Part shown: positions 25,775-34,846 of the stretch, piece after piece
Position numbering within the stretch: the first letter of the stretch is position 1
Layout: each line of letters opens with the position of its first letter
DNA from: CG2-30-36-16 sp964372115
GTDB taxonomy: Bacteria > Bacteroidota > Ignavibacteria > Ignavibacteriales > Ignavibacteriaceae
NCBI GenBank assembly: GCA_964372115.1
Contig: CAYJPN010000021.1
Location: 32,212-96,211, forward strand
Direction: 5' to 3'
DNA length: 64,000 bases
The notes under the pieces: generated by a model
Databases searched by the model: none
Seen by the model: only the letters and a program-made list of their open reading frames with translations
Told to the model about the DNA's origin: nothing
Made by a program: the position numbers and the translations under genes

Positions 25775-28213
25775 ATGCGAAGAATTATACCTTTACTTCT
25801 CATAACCGTCTTTCTAAACACTAATGCTTCCGGTCAAATTATGGATTATAAAATAATACCCTCACCAAAAATAATTGAAATTACACCCGGCAGTTTTTCT
25901 ATTGCAGAGAATGCAACGATCAGTATTAAAAATAATTACGACGATAATTTGTACACTGCTGAAATTATTAGAAAAACATTAAAAGATTTTCTTCACTTAA
26001 AATCAACCGTTAAAAATAAAACGGGTGGAGTTATAACTTTATCCATTAATGATAATCTGAAACAAAAGTATAGTTCAATAACGGATGAAGGATATTCGCT
26101 AAATATTACCGATAAAGGTATTCTTATCGAAGCGATAACTTCAAAAGGTTTATTCTACGGAACGATGAGTTTAATACAACTTCTTGAAAAAGCAGATGAT
26201 AATAATTTGCCTCTCTTCAGTATTGTTGATTGGCCGGATATGAAAGTAAGAGGCGTAAGTGATGATATAAGCCGGGGACAGGTTTCAACGCTCGATAATT
26301 TTAAAAAAATTATTGAGCACATGGCTCGTTACAAGATGAATGTTTACATGCCGTATATGGAAGATATGCTTAAGTTTGATGCGTATCCGACAATCGGTTT
26401 AAACAGAGGTGCTTTAACAAAAGATGAAGTTCGAGAACTCGTTAATTTTGCTGGTAAACATTTTATGGATGTTATCCCTATTTTCCAAACTCTCGGTCAT
26501 TATGAAAATATTCTTGCGCAGGAAGAATTTATAAAATATGCGGAATTCCCGGGTGCCGCTTCGCTTAATGTATCGAATGATTCAACTTATACCTTTCTTG
26601 AAGCAATGATGAAAGAAGTTTTTGAGTTGTTCCCGTCAAAATATTTTCACATGGGGGCCGATGAAAGTTATGATGTTGGTTTGGGGAAAAGCAAAAACCT
26701 TGTTGATGAAACAAACATAGCAACCGTGCACGCAAACCACTACAAAAAGGTTTATAATATAGCAAAAAAATATGGCAAAACTGTTTTAATGTACGGCGAT
26801 ATTATTTTGCAGCATCCCGAAATATTATCGCAGCTTCCTAAGGATATAATTATAGTTGACTGGCATTACCGCGCCGATTACAATTACCCTTCTACGCAAA
26901 AATTTAAAGACGCCGGTTTTGAATATTATGTTTCCCCGGCTTCCTGGAATTTTCTTACTACCTTTCCTACAAATGTTAATGCGCTGCCAAATATAAAAAA
27001 TATAATCCGTAATGGATTACAAAATAATTCAACCGGAATGATAAACTCTAACTGGGGTGATTACGGCGCCGAAACATTTAAGGAACTTATTCTTTTTGAT
27101 TATGCTTGGTCGGCTCAGTGTTCCTGGAATCTCGGGGCAAGTGATATTGACAACTTTTCGCAAAATTATTTTTACGACTTTTTTGGTATTAACGACAGCA
27201 GGTTATCATCTATTTACAGAACAATGAGCAATCCTTTAAACCAAATGATGTGGCACGAAGTCTGGCGGCATCCGCTTATCCCCTTCCGCGAACCTGTTTG
27301 GTGGGAAAGCAACGTTTCCAAAGTAGTAAAACAAAACTGGATGGAATGGTCGCTGCCGCAAGTAAAACGTGATGTTGAAGCAGTTAAACCATTGGTTAAA
27401 AAAAATTCCGATCATCTTGGTTTGATCGCGTATTTACTAAAGTTTAATGATTGGTACAAACAAAAAATTGAAACCCAGTTAGAAATATTTGAGGTAAAAA
27501 ACAAAACCGATGTTAAAGACTTCAATTCTCTCAATACCCTGCTTGACGAAAATATTAAGAGCCTCCAATTATTGAAGAGAAATTATAGAGACATCTGGTT
27601 GAAATATTACAAAGGCGATAACCTTAAAATGGTTGAAGATAAATTCGACAGGCTCTCGGCTTATTTTTGGGAAACGAAACATCAAATTGCCGACTTTGTC
27701 TCCAGAAAAACCGATTCGGTTTTTTATACGCCTGAAATAAGCAGCCAGTGGATATATGCGCCGACAGATAACAATGGGTTTGCACATTCAGCAGAGTTTA
27801 AGTACAATTTTGAGTTGACTTCGAAACCGGAAGAAGCATTGCTTCAACTGATGGGAGACACTTATGCTGAACTTTATATTAACGGACAATTTGTAGATAA
27901 AGTTTTTGCCCGCCGTTCATTATCTTTGTTAGTGGATTATAAAAGAATAAAATTTTTAGATATTGCAAAATATTTGAAAGAAGGAGAAAACTCTATTTCT
28001 GTTAAAGCGAATAATTATGGTAAAAACGGCGCTGCCGGTGTTAACATTATTTCACGGATAAAAGAAGATAAAGACTATATGACTGTGAAAACATCAACCG
28101 AGTGGCAGACAAAAGTTAATGACGACTGGATACCGGCAGTATCAAAAAACTATCCTTTCTTAATTATAGCTCCGAATTTTGAAACAAAACGAACAAGCTG
28201 GATTGAACGATAA
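25775..28213 (+). CDS. Beta-N-acetylhexosaminidase, GH20, secreted
   Basis: 812 residues. A signal peptide ends near residue 20 (LLLITVFLNTNASGQ). A GH20b-type N-terminal domain (about 25-150) with GYSLNITDKGILIEA and GLFYGTMSLIQLLE precedes the catalytic barrel; FHMGADES at 291-298 gives the Asp296-Glu297 pair of substrate-assisted catalysis. A C-terminal jelly-roll-like part (about 630-790, GDTYAELYINGQFV) suggests carbohydrate binding. It lacks a T9SS tail, so it probably works in the periplasm on chitin- or peptidoglycan-derived GlcNAc. It is translationally coupled (TAATG) to a small membrane protein. Confidence 0.9.
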   Translation: MRRIIPLLLITVFLNTNASGQIMDYKIIPSPKIIEITPGSFSIAENATISIKNNYDDNLYTAEIIRKTLKDFLHLKSTVKNKTGGVITLSINDNLKQKYSSITDEGYSLNITDKGILIEAITSKGLFYGTMSLIQLLEKADDNNLPLFSIVDWPDMKVRGVSDDISRGQVSTLDNFKKIIEHMARYKMNVYMPYMEDMLKFDAYPTIGLNRGALTKDEVRELVNFAGKHFMDVIPIFQTLGHYENILAQEEFIKYAEFPGAASLNVSNDSTYTFLEAMMKEVFELFPSKYFHMGADESYDVGLGKSKNLVDETNIATVHANHYKKVYNIAKKYGKTVLMYGDIILQHPEILSQLPKDIIIVDWHYRADYNYPSTQKFKDAGFEYYVSPASWNFLTTFPTNVNALPNIKNIIRNGLQNNSTGMINSNWGDYGAETFKELILFDYAWSAQCSWNLGASDIDNFSQNYFYDFFGINDSRLSSIYRTMSNPLNQMMWHEVWRHPLIPFREPVWWESNVSKVVKQNWMEWSLPQVKRDVEAVKPLVKKNSDHLGLIAYLLKFNDWYKQKIETQLEIFEVKNKTDVKDFNSLNTLLDENIKSLQLLKRNYRDIWLKYYKGDNLKMVEDKFDRLSAYFWETKHQIADFVSRKTDSVFYTPEISSQWIYAPTDNNGFAHSAEFKYNFELTSKPEEALLQLMGDTYAELYINGQFVDKVFARRSLSLLVDYKRIKFLDIAKYLKEGENSISVKANNYGKNGAAGVNIISRIKEDKDYMTVKTSTEWQTKVNDDWIPAVSKNYPFLIIAPNFETKRTSWIER

Positions 28214-28737
28214 TGAAAAAATTATTAATCGTAGGTTCCGGAATGTTAAGCGGATTGATTTTTCTTCTCTTTGTTGTCCCTTTTCTTAGTGGTTTATCCG
28301 TTAGTCTTTTCACCGGGGAAACGGTTAGTTATTCAATTAGCGGAATAAGATTGGTCGCGGATTATAACTTTTTATCCGGTTATCAAATTATTTTGGTTTC
28401 GTTACTAACAATTGCACCAATTATTTTTAGTGTTGCGGCAATCGAAATATCCATGATTTTAATAAACAATTCAAAACTAAATAAAATAAAAAGCCCGCTA
28501 ATAGTATTTCAACTTGTAAATGTTGGGTTTTTGATTTTTACAATTTTTCTTGGGTTGTTATCAATGATACTGCAGAGCAAAATAGAAACATTATGGAACG
28601 ACCTGATGCGATATTTGCAAGTAAGTGAAACAGAAAAACTGCTTATTATGTTTGTATTTCTTTTTATCGTCTTTATATATATAAACTTAACATCCAGAAG
28701 GATGAGATATTTAATTCCTTCGGTAAAACAAAAATAA
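28213..28737 (+). CDS. Four-helix membrane protein, unknown function
   Basis: 174 residues with four hydrophobic segments (about 5-30, 55-85, 98-122, 143-163) and almost no soluble part apart from a basic C-terminus (TSRRMRYLIPSVKQK). No motif I recognise. Its ATG overlaps the GH20 stop by one base, so it is made with the hexosaminidase and may be part of the same sugar-scavenging operon; that link rests on position only. Confidence 0.75.
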   Translation: MKKLLIVGSGMLSGLIFLLFVVPFLSGLSVSLFTGETVSYSISGIRLVADYNFLSGYQIILVSLLTIAPIIFSVAAIEISMILINNSKLNKIKSPLIVFQLVNVGFLIFTIFLGLLSMILQSKIETLWNDLMRYLQVSETEKLLIMFVFLFIVFIYINLTSRRMRYLIPSVKQK

Positions 28738-28752
28738 ATTTAGGAAATAGTA

Positions 28753-29523
28753 ATGTTGTTATTAAAAAATAAAACAGTATTTATAACTGGCGCTTCATCA
28801 GGCATCGGCAAAGCCAGCGCGGTTGAATTCGCAAAAGAAGGAGCCAACCTAATACTCGCTGCCAGAAGAATCGATCGTTTAACCGAACTTGCCGAAGATT
28901 TAGCTAAAAAGTATAACGTGAAAATAAAAAACGCAGAGCTTGATGTAAGAGATAAAAATATGGTTCAACTTGTTATATCTTCTTTACCTGAAGAATGGAA
29001 AACAATTGATGTACTTGTGAATAATGCAGGTCTTGCCCGCGGGTTTGATAAACTGCAGGATGGAAATACCGATGATTGGGATGAAATGATTGACACAAAC
29101 ATTAAAGGATTATTGTATGTAACAAAACAAGTAATTCCGTTAATGATAAAAAGAGAAAGCGGTCATATTATTAATATCGGTTCAACCGCCGGGCACGAAG
29201 TGTACACAAAAGGAAACGTATATGCAGCCACTAAGTTTGCAGTTAACGCGCTAACACAGTCAATAAGACTTGATGTGCTTGATAAAAATATAAAAGTTAC
29301 TGCCGTTGATCCCGGAATGGTAGAAACTGAATTCAGTTTAGTACGTTTTACCGGCGATGAAGAAAAAGCATTGGGTGTTTATAAAGGTATAACTCCCTTA
29401 ACACCGGAAGATGTTGCCGCAGCGGTTGTTTTTTGTGCAACACGCCCGCCGCATGTAAATATTAACGAACTTATTATAACGCCCTCGGCACAGGCATCAT
29501 CAACTCAGGTTTACCGGAAGTAA
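28753..29523 (+). CDS. Short-chain dehydrogenase/reductase (YdfG/serine dehydrogenase-like)
   Basis: 256 residues, classical SDR. The cofactor motif TGASSGIG is at 12-19, NNAG in the middle, and the active-site Tyr-Lys in VYAATKFAV with a preceding serine in INIGSTAG. The AAR-R after strand beta2 (LAARRIDRL) suggests NADP(H). DPGMVETEFSLVRF near the end matches the YdfG branch, which oxidises 3-hydroxy acids such as serine or reduces malonic semialdehyde. It begins 15 bases after the membrane protein and probably ends the GH20 transcript. A MITE-like unit begins at its stop codon. Confidence 0.88.
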   Translation: MLLLKNKTVFITGASSGIGKASAVEFAKEGANLILAARRIDRLTELAEDLAKKYNVKIKNAELDVRDKNMVQLVISSLPEEWKTIDVLVNNAGLARGFDKLQDGNTDDWDEMIDTNIKGLLYVTKQVIPLMIKRESGHIINIGSTAGHEVYTKGNVYAATKFAVNALTQSIRLDVLDKNIKVTAVDPGMVETEFSLVRFTGDEEKALGVYKGITPLTPEDVAAAVVFCATRPPHVNINELIITPSAQASSTQVYRK

Positions 29524-29675
29524 ATAAGGGGCTGTCTTAAAAGTCATTTCTACCAAGCATTGAGCTTGTCGAAATGTGGTTTTCGAATCAAATTACTAAC
29601 TTCAACAATTCGACAAACTCAGAGCGGTGCGAGATCAGTTAGCATATAAATTTACTTTTGTGACAGCCCCTTATT
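29523..29675. mobile_element. MITE-like unit, 153 bp, GGGGCTGTC termini
   Basis: Terminal inverted repeats AATAAGGGGCTGTC-(TT/AC)-AAAAGT are nearly perfect over 22 bases. Inside is a nested inverted pair around ATTGAGCTTGTCGAAATG and its counterpart with TTCGACAAACTCAG, a sequence common in bacterial interspersed repeats. Termini starting GGGGCTGTC are known from several IS families. No coding capacity. It begins at the SDR stop and ends 15 bases from the convergent gene, so its hairpin could serve as a two-way terminator. Confidence 0.75.
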
Positions 29676-29690
29676 CTTGTAATTTTTTAT

Positions 29691-30305
29691 TTATTGCACA
29701 AAAAGAGAAACATCTCCAGCGCCTTCCCTAACTACCTCTGGAACTTCCTCACTCAAATCAATTACACTAGACGGGGTACTATTTATACCCGTTGATGCAA
29801 GCATCAGATCAACATGCGAGTTGAAAATTGCGCGAATTTCATTCGGATCGAGTAATACTTCACCTTTCCTGTTTGTTGCACTTGTGCTTATTATAGGATT
29901 CCCAAGCTCTTTTACAAGAGTTAAAGTTACATTATAATTTGGAACCCTAATGCCTACAGTTTTTCTTTTACTCCATAATGTTTTAGGTACTAATTTTGCG
30001 GCGGGAAGAATAAATGTATATGGTCCGGGAAGAAGGTGTTTCATAGTTCTGTATGCATAATCGGACACGCGGGCATATTTAGAAATGTCCTTCAAATCAG
30101 AACAAATAAAACTAAACAATTTTTCCGTCGATTCATTTTTGATGCTGAAAATACGTTCGAGAGCCTGTTTATTAAAAATATCACATCCAATTCCGTAAAC
30201 CGTGTCGGTAGGGTAAATAATTACACCTCCATTTTTTAATACCTCCACTGCTTTGTTTATATACCTCAATTGCGGGTTTTCGGGATGTAATTCGTAGAAT
30301 TCCAT
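29691..30305 (-). CDS. Threonylcarbamoyl-AMP synthase (Sua5/YwlC/YrdC family)
   Basis: 204 residues, the short form without the Sua5 C-terminal domain. It makes threonylcarbamoyl-AMP from Thr, bicarbonate and ATP, the first step of the t6A37 modification of ANN-decoding tRNAs. YPTDTVYGIG is at 31-40, the KNESTEKLFSFI basic stretch follows (family KxR usually ends in P), then GPYTFILPA, VGIRVPNY, and PIISTSATNRKGE. The partners TsaB/D/E are not in the window. Convergent with the SDR gene. Confidence 0.9.
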   Translation of the reverse strand: MEFYELHPENPQLRYINKAVEVLKNGGVIIYPTDTVYGIGCDIFNKQALERIFSIKNESTEKLFSFICSDLKDISKYARVSDYAYRTMKHLLPGPYTFILPAAKLVPKTLWSKRKTVGIRVPNYNVTLTLVKELGNPIISTSATNRKGEVLLDPNEIRAIFNSHVDLMLASTGINSTPSSVIDLSEEVPEVVREGAGDVSLFVQ

Positions 30306-30497
30306 GAATGACTCCTTTCAAAAAGTGCAAAATATAGCTAATTTCATAGATAATTTAAGGGGATGAATATCCGGTTAACTGTTGTGCAAAATAACAGTTA
30401 AAAATTAATAATCAATACCTATAAGAGATATTTTTATACCTCGAAGAAATAATTAATATTTTTTTCGGGGTTCTTTATTTTTTATAAATGATTTTGT

Positions 30498-30505
30498 TAT
30501 ATTTG
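30498..30505 (+). promoter_or_regulatory. Putative -7 promoter element of rpmB
   Basis: TATATTTG, 43 bases before the rpmB ATG, in an AT-rich leader. Same octamer as upstream of lepA and surE. The leader then has AGGAG seven bases before the start. Confidence 0.5.
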
Positions 30506-30548
30506 CAGTTCTTAAATAAAAACAATAGTTTGTTACCAGGAGAATTAA

Positions 30549-30788
30549 ATGTCTAGAAGATGTCAAGTTACAGGTGTTGGACCAACTAGCGGACATAATG
30601 TATCGCACGCCCATAATAGAACAAAAAGAAGATTTTTGCCTAATCTGCAGAAAAAAAGAGTTTGGGTTCAGGAGTTAAATAGATTTGTTACGCTAAAACT
30701 CACAACTTCGGCTATAAAAACAATTGCAAAGAACGGTACCTCTCATATAGCCAAACTTGTAAAAGATAAAAAAGTTAAAATTAGATAA
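30549..30788 (+). CDS. rpmB: Large ribosomal subunit protein bL28
   Basis: 79 residues, normal length. MSRRCQVTGVGPTSGHNVSHAHNRTKRRF (split) contains the CQVTG...GHNVSHAHN-T-R signature, followed by RRFLPNLQ and VWVQELNRFVTLK. Only one of the usual four zinc-binding cysteines (Cys5) is left, so this is a zinc-free form. It stands alone, facing the rplI operon end to end. Confidence 0.97.
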   Translation: MSRRCQVTGVGPTSGHNVSHAHNRTKRRFLPNLQKKRVWVQELNRFVTLKLTTSAIKTIAKNGTSHIAKLVKDKKVKIR

Positions 30789-30807
30789 TACATTTTTCTT
30801 CTTCTGT

Positions 30808-30850
30808 TTTTGTATAAAAAAAAAGGAAAGCTAAGCTTTCCTTTTTTTTG
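30808..30850. terminator. Bidirectional terminator between rpmB and rplI
   Basis: A-tract, stem GGAAAGCT-A-AGCTTTCC, then a T-tract: works on both strands, serving the convergent rpmB and rpsF-ssb-rpsR-rplI transcripts. Confidence 0.9.
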
Positions 30851-30870
30851 TTTAAACCGTTGTAAACGGG

Positions 30871-31314
30871 TTATTCTCTTACAACCCACACTTTTATTTT
30901 AGCGCTAACGCTAGGGTGCAGTTTTATATCGATGCCGTAAATACCGAGAGCTTTTATTGGTTCTTCTATTTCGATTTTTCTTTTATCGATGTCGTAACCT
31001 TTTTCTTTCAGTGAATCTGCAATCATTTGAGCTGTTACAGTGCCGAAGATCTTATCTTCTTCACCAACCTGCACAGGGATTGTAACAGATACTTTTTCGA
31101 GTTCAGTGGACATTGCTTCGGCAGCGTGAACTTCCTGCTCCATTTTTTTATTCAGAGCTTTTTTCTCTTCTTCAAGTGCACGAACATTACCTTTTAATGC
31201 TGCGTATGCAATTTTACGGGGAATAAGAAAATTTCTTGCATACCCGCTTTTTACATCAGCCACATCGCCAATCTGCCCAAGAGTCTCATGGTTCTGTCTT
31301 AATATTACTTTCAT
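30871..31314 (-). CDS. rplI: Large ribosomal subunit protein bL9
   Basis: 147 residues. MKVILRQNHETLGQIGDVADVKSGYARNFLIP (split) is the N-terminal rRNA-binding domain with the family motif GxVVxVKxGYARNFLIP. The long connecting helix (about 40-75, ALEEEKKALNKKMEQEVHAAE) leads to the C-terminal domain with KIFGTVTAQMIADSL. Last gene of the rpsF operon. Confidence 0.97.
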   Translation of the reverse strand: MKVILRQNHETLGQIGDVADVKSGYARNFLIPRKIAYAALKGNVRALEEEKKALNKKMEQEVHAAEAMSTELEKVSVTIPVQVGEEDKIFGTVTAQMIADSLKEKGYDIDKRKIEIEEPIKALGIYGIDIKLHPSVSAKIKVWVVRE

Positions 31315-31336
31315 TTTTTCTCCTGCGTTTTACATT

Positions 31337-31567
31337 CTACTTAACAGTATCTGACACGTAGGGGAGCAGTGCCATGTGCCGGGCTCTTTTGATGGCTTTA
31401 GCAAGCTCTCTCTGATACTTTGCACTGGTGCCGGTAATTCTCTTAGGAATTATCTTTCCCTGTTCGGTAGTAAATTTTTGAAGCATTTTTACGTCTTTAA
31501 AATCAATATATTTTATATTGTTTTCGGTAAATCTGCATACTTTTTTTTGTTTTGTTTCTTTTCTCAT
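31337..31567 (-). CDS. rpsR: Small ribosomal subunit protein bS18
   Basis: 76 residues from the ATG at 31567; AGGT lies 9 bases upstream, so the in-frame TTG two codons earlier is not preferred. The N-terminus MRKETKQKKVCRF is followed by the conserved IDFKDVKMLQKF, TEQGKIIPKRITGTSAKYQR and the closing KRARHMALLPY. It pairs with S6 on the 30S platform, matching its place in the operon. Confidence 0.97.
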   Translation of the reverse strand: MRKETKQKKVCRFTENNIKYIDFKDVKMLQKFTTEQGKIIPKRITGTSAKYQRELAKAIKRARHMALLPYVSDTVK

Positions 31568-31580
31568 TTTCAATACCTAA

Positions 31581-32063
31581 TTACTTTAATAAGTCTGATT
31601 CTTCTTTTGACAAAAATTTATCAAATGAATCTTCGAGGTAATCATTATTCTCTGCTTCAGCAAAAATCGAATCTTCGGATTCATGATTGTCATGTCCGTT
31701 GTCCGATACATTAAATCTTTTAATGTTGAGGAACTGAATTCTTCTGGCTTTTACTTCAACCACATTTTTTATTAAACCTTGATCGGTTTTCCATGATCTG
31801 CTTTGTAATTCACCATCAACCACCACCGCCGAGCCTTTTTTAAGATTTTCGCGGCAACTTTCGGCCAGTTTGTTCCACGCAACAATGCCCACATAACATA
31901 CATCCTCCTGCCAATTATTGTTGCCGTCTCTGTATTTTCTGTTAGAAGCAATTACGAAATTACAGACCGGAGTACTACTGGCAGTTTGCCTATACATTGG
32001 GTCCCTGGTTAAATTACCGGAAATTAAAACATAATTGACTTCGGGCATTTTTAAATCAGCCAT
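31581..32063 (-). CDS. ssb: Single-stranded DNA-binding protein
   Basis: 160 residues from the ATG at 32063. GGAGGAAACC immediately before it is the ribosome site and overlaps an upstream in-frame ATG, so the longer start is rejected. The OB-fold reads VNYVLISGNLTRDPMYRQT, VCNFVIASNRKYR and DGELQSRSWK. The acidic C-terminus is atypical: it ends KFLSKEESDLLK, without the DDIPF-like tip used to recruit partner proteins. Either a second SSB serves in replication or the tip has diverged. It lies between rpsF and rpsR. Confidence 0.93.
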   Translation of the reverse strand: MADLKMPEVNYVLISGNLTRDPMYRQTASSTPVCNFVIASNRKYRDGNNNWQEDVCYVGIVAWNKLAESCRENLKKGSAVVVDGELQSRSWKTDQGLIKNVVEVKARRIQFLNIKRFNVSDNGHDNHESEDSIFAEAENNDYLEDSFDKFLSKEESDLLK

Positions 32064-32093
32064 GGTTTCCTCCATACTTAATCGAGATTTGAT

Positions 32094-32513
32094 TTATTCC
32101 TTGTCTTTTGTATCCTCTTCAACTGCATCTTCAGAAACGGTTTCAACAACTTTAACTGTCGGTTCTATTTCTGCAACGGGTGAAGTATTTAGTTTATTTT
32201 TTTCCAATTGTTCAACCGCGTCACCATCCAGTTCAATAGTTAAATGACGTAATATTTGTTCGTCAAGTACGTATAAACGTTCCAATTTAGCGATGATATT
32301 AGTTGGTGCATCAAAGCGAAAAATAGCATAATAGCCAATTTTGCTTTTTTTAACCATGTAGGCTAACCTTTTCCTACCCCATCTATCTATTTCTTTAACC
32401 TCAGCACCATTATTAACCAATAAGTCATTAATGTGAGAAATTATGTTTTCGATTTGTTCGTCATCCAGGGCAGCATTAATAAGAACTGCACTTTCATATG
32501 CTTTAGTCTTCAT
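32094..32513 (-). CDS. rpsF: Small ribosomal subunit protein bS6 with acidic C-terminal tail
   Basis: 139 residues; the S6 core is about the first 97 (YESAVLINAALDDEQIENII, RWGRKRLAYMVKKSKIGYYAIFRF split, LDEQILRHLTI). The remaining 40 residues are acidic and low-complexity (VVETVSEDAVEEDTKDKE), longer than the E. coli tail, which is lengthened by RimK-added glutamates. First gene of rpsF-ssb-rpsR-rplI; AGGAGGTGAATTG lies ahead of the ATG. Confidence 0.96.
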   Translation of the reverse strand: MKTKAYESAVLINAALDDEQIENIISHINDLLVNNGAEVKEIDRWGRKRLAYMVKKSKIGYYAIFRFDAPTNIIAKLERLYVLDEQILRHLTIELDGDAVEQLEKNKLNTSPVAEIEPTVKVVETVSEDAVEEDTKDKE

Positions 32514-32602
32514 GACCTCAATTCACCTCCTTCGGTCTAATGGCCCTCGCACAAAATAAGGCGAGAGCAGGGGTTGATAATATTTAAATTTGAAAAACAA
32601 AT

Positions 32603-34804
32603 TTATTTAATTAACGGAGCAATTACAAGTGCAACCACTGCCATAAGTTTTAATAATATATTTAAAGAAGGACCGGAAGTATCCTTAAATGGGTCACCCA
32701 CAGTATCACCAACAACGGCTGCTTTATGCGGGTCGGAACCTTTTTTATATTTAACTCCGTCAATCACAACACCTTCTTCAATCATTTTTTTTGCGTTGTC
32801 CCATGCACCGCCGGCATTAGCCTGGAATATAGCCATTAGCACACCGGTTACTGTAACACCGGCTAACAAACCGCCAAGCATTTCTTTAGTGCCAAGGAAG
32901 CCCGTAACGATGGGAATAACAATGGCAAGCAAACCCGGCACAACCATTTGTCTCAGAGCCGAGCGAGTGGATATTTCAACACATTTACCGTATTCTGCTT
33001 TTCCGTCAGCCTCTTCAAAAATCTTTTCATCAGCGGCAGACCATTCGGTTCTTTCTTTACCTGTGTTTCGTTTCATAACATCAAGCGCCGCTTGTAATTG
33101 TGGGATTGTGCGAAATTGACGGCGAACTTCTTCAATCATAGCCATTGCTGCTCTTCCAACAGCTTGCATTGCAAGTGCTGAAAACAAAAACGGAATCATA
33201 GCGCCAATGAGTAATCCGCTCATAACTACCGCCTTTGAAATATCTATAGCTTGTATATGAGCCGAGGTCATGTACGCACCGAATAAAGCAAGTGCGGTTA
33301 GCGCAGCTGACCCGATGGCAAAACCTTTTCCTATTGCTGCCGTCGTGTTTCCTACAGCGTCAAGTTTATCAGTTCGTTGCCGAACTTCTTTTGGCAATTC
33401 AGCCATTTCGGCAATTCCACCGGCATTATCTGAGATAGGACCGTAAGCATCAACAGCAAGCTGAATACCGAGAATTGAAAGCATACCGACAGCGGCAATT
33501 GCAATACCGTACAACCCGCCAAAATGGAAGGCAATTATTATTGCAGATGCAAGAACCAGAACCGGTATTGCAGTAGACATCATACCTACGCTTAAACCGG
33601 CGATAATATTTGTTGCGCTTCCGGTAACTGATTGTCTAACAATTCCAAGAACAGGTTTTTTTCCGCTTCCAGTGTAATATTCGGTTAACATCCCGATAAG
33701 CGAACCGGCTAAAATTCCGACAACAGTAGCTATAAAAATTCCAGCGGAACTATAATAATTTCCTAAAACCGGATCAGCCCACTGGTAAAGTGGATCTTGA
33801 AAGTACCAATTTTCGGGGAGCAGCCACTTAATTAAAAACCATGATGCAGCAATCATTAAACCGCCAGCAATAAGGTTTCCGAGGTTTAAAGCTTTTTGCG
33901 GATTACCACCTTCTTTAACCTTTACAAAAAAGGTTCCGATAATCGACATAACGATACCGACGCTTGCAATTACAAGGGGCAGCATTACTGCTCCGAGACC
34001 GTTGAACCCGGCTTTAAATTCGGGAATTGCGAAAAAAGATGCTCCTAAAACCATCGTACCTATTATAGAACCGACATACGATTCAAAAAGATCTGCACCC
34101 ATACCGGCAACATCGCCAACGTTATCTCCAACGTTATCAGCTATAGTTGCTGGGTTTAGCGGATGATCTTCAGGTATCCCGGCTTCAACTTTGCCAACCA
34201 AGTCAGCGCCAACATCTGCCGCTTTAGTATAAATACCTCCGCCAACACGCGCAAAAAGGGCGATGGAAGATGCCCCGAATGAAAAGCCAGTAATTACGGT
34301 CAAAACGCGTGTAATGCCTGCGGCATCATCCACACCGTACATAGTTCCGTATAAAACCATAAGTGAACCCAGACCTAATACTCCAAGCCCTACCACGCCA
34401 AGACCCATTACCGAACCACCGGCAAAAGCAATTTCAAGTGCCCTACCTATGCTTGTACGCGCGGCATTTGTTGTGCGTACGTTTGCTTTTGTTGCAACCC
34501 TCATGCCTATAAAGCCGGCAAGCGCAGAACAAATAGCTCCGGTTAGAAATGAAAGCGCGATAAATGGTGATGATAGTTCAGAATCAGCCATATATGCAAG
34601 CAAAAGAGCAACAGAAATAACAAAAACGGATAAAATTTTATACTCCGCTTTTAAGAATGCCATTGCACCTTCAGCAATATGTGATGAAATCTTCTGCATC
34701 TTTTCGGTTCCTGCGTCTTGTTTATTAATCCACGCAGATTTCCAAAATGTATACAGAAGAGCAAGTACACCAAATAAAGGTATATAATAGAAGATTGAGT
34801 TCAT
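32603..34804 (-). CDS. hppA: Membrane-bound ion-pumping pyrophosphatase
   Basis: 733 residues with about sixteen membrane helices. The enzyme hydrolyses pyrophosphate to pump H+ and/or Na+ across the inner membrane. The substrate motif DVGADLVGKVEAGIPEDHP is present, with DNVGDNVGDVAGMGADLFESY and, at the end, KAAVVGDTVGDPFKDTSGP. The segment GNTTAAIGKGFAIGSA has alanine where K+-independent enzymes have lysine, so it should be K+-dependent; such enzymes are mostly Na+ or Na+/H+ pumps. Which ion moves is not decided here. Monocistronic-looking, upstream of the rpsF operon. Confidence 0.95.
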   Translation of the reverse strand: MNSIFYYIPLFGVLALLYTFWKSAWINKQDAGTEKMQKISSHIAEGAMAFLKAEYKILSVFVISVALLLAYMADSELSSPFIALSFLTGAICSALAGFIGMRVATKANVRTTNAARTSIGRALEIAFAGGSVMGLGVVGLGVLGLGSLMVLYGTMYGVDDAAGITRVLTVITGFSFGASSIALFARVGGGIYTKAADVGADLVGKVEAGIPEDHPLNPATIADNVGDNVGDVAGMGADLFESYVGSIIGTMVLGASFFAIPEFKAGFNGLGAVMLPLVIASVGIVMSIIGTFFVKVKEGGNPQKALNLGNLIAGGLMIAASWFLIKWLLPENWYFQDPLYQWADPVLGNYYSSAGIFIATVVGILAGSLIGMLTEYYTGSGKKPVLGIVRQSVTGSATNIIAGLSVGMMSTAIPVLVLASAIIIAFHFGGLYGIAIAAVGMLSILGIQLAVDAYGPISDNAGGIAEMAELPKEVRQRTDKLDAVGNTTAAIGKGFAIGSAALTALALFGAYMTSAHIQAIDISKAVVMSGLLIGAMIPFLFSALAMQAVGRAAMAMIEEVRRQFRTIPQLQAALDVMKRNTGKERTEWSAADEKIFEEADGKAEYGKCVEISTRSALRQMVVPGLLAIVIPIVTGFLGTKEMLGGLLAGVTVTGVLMAIFQANAGGAWDNAKKMIEEGVVIDGVKYKKGSDPHKAAVVGDTVGDPFKDTSGPSLNILLKLMAVVALVIAPLIK

Positions 34805-34846
34805 ATCTTCTCCTCGACTCCCTAAATTAGTTTATAACACGATTTA

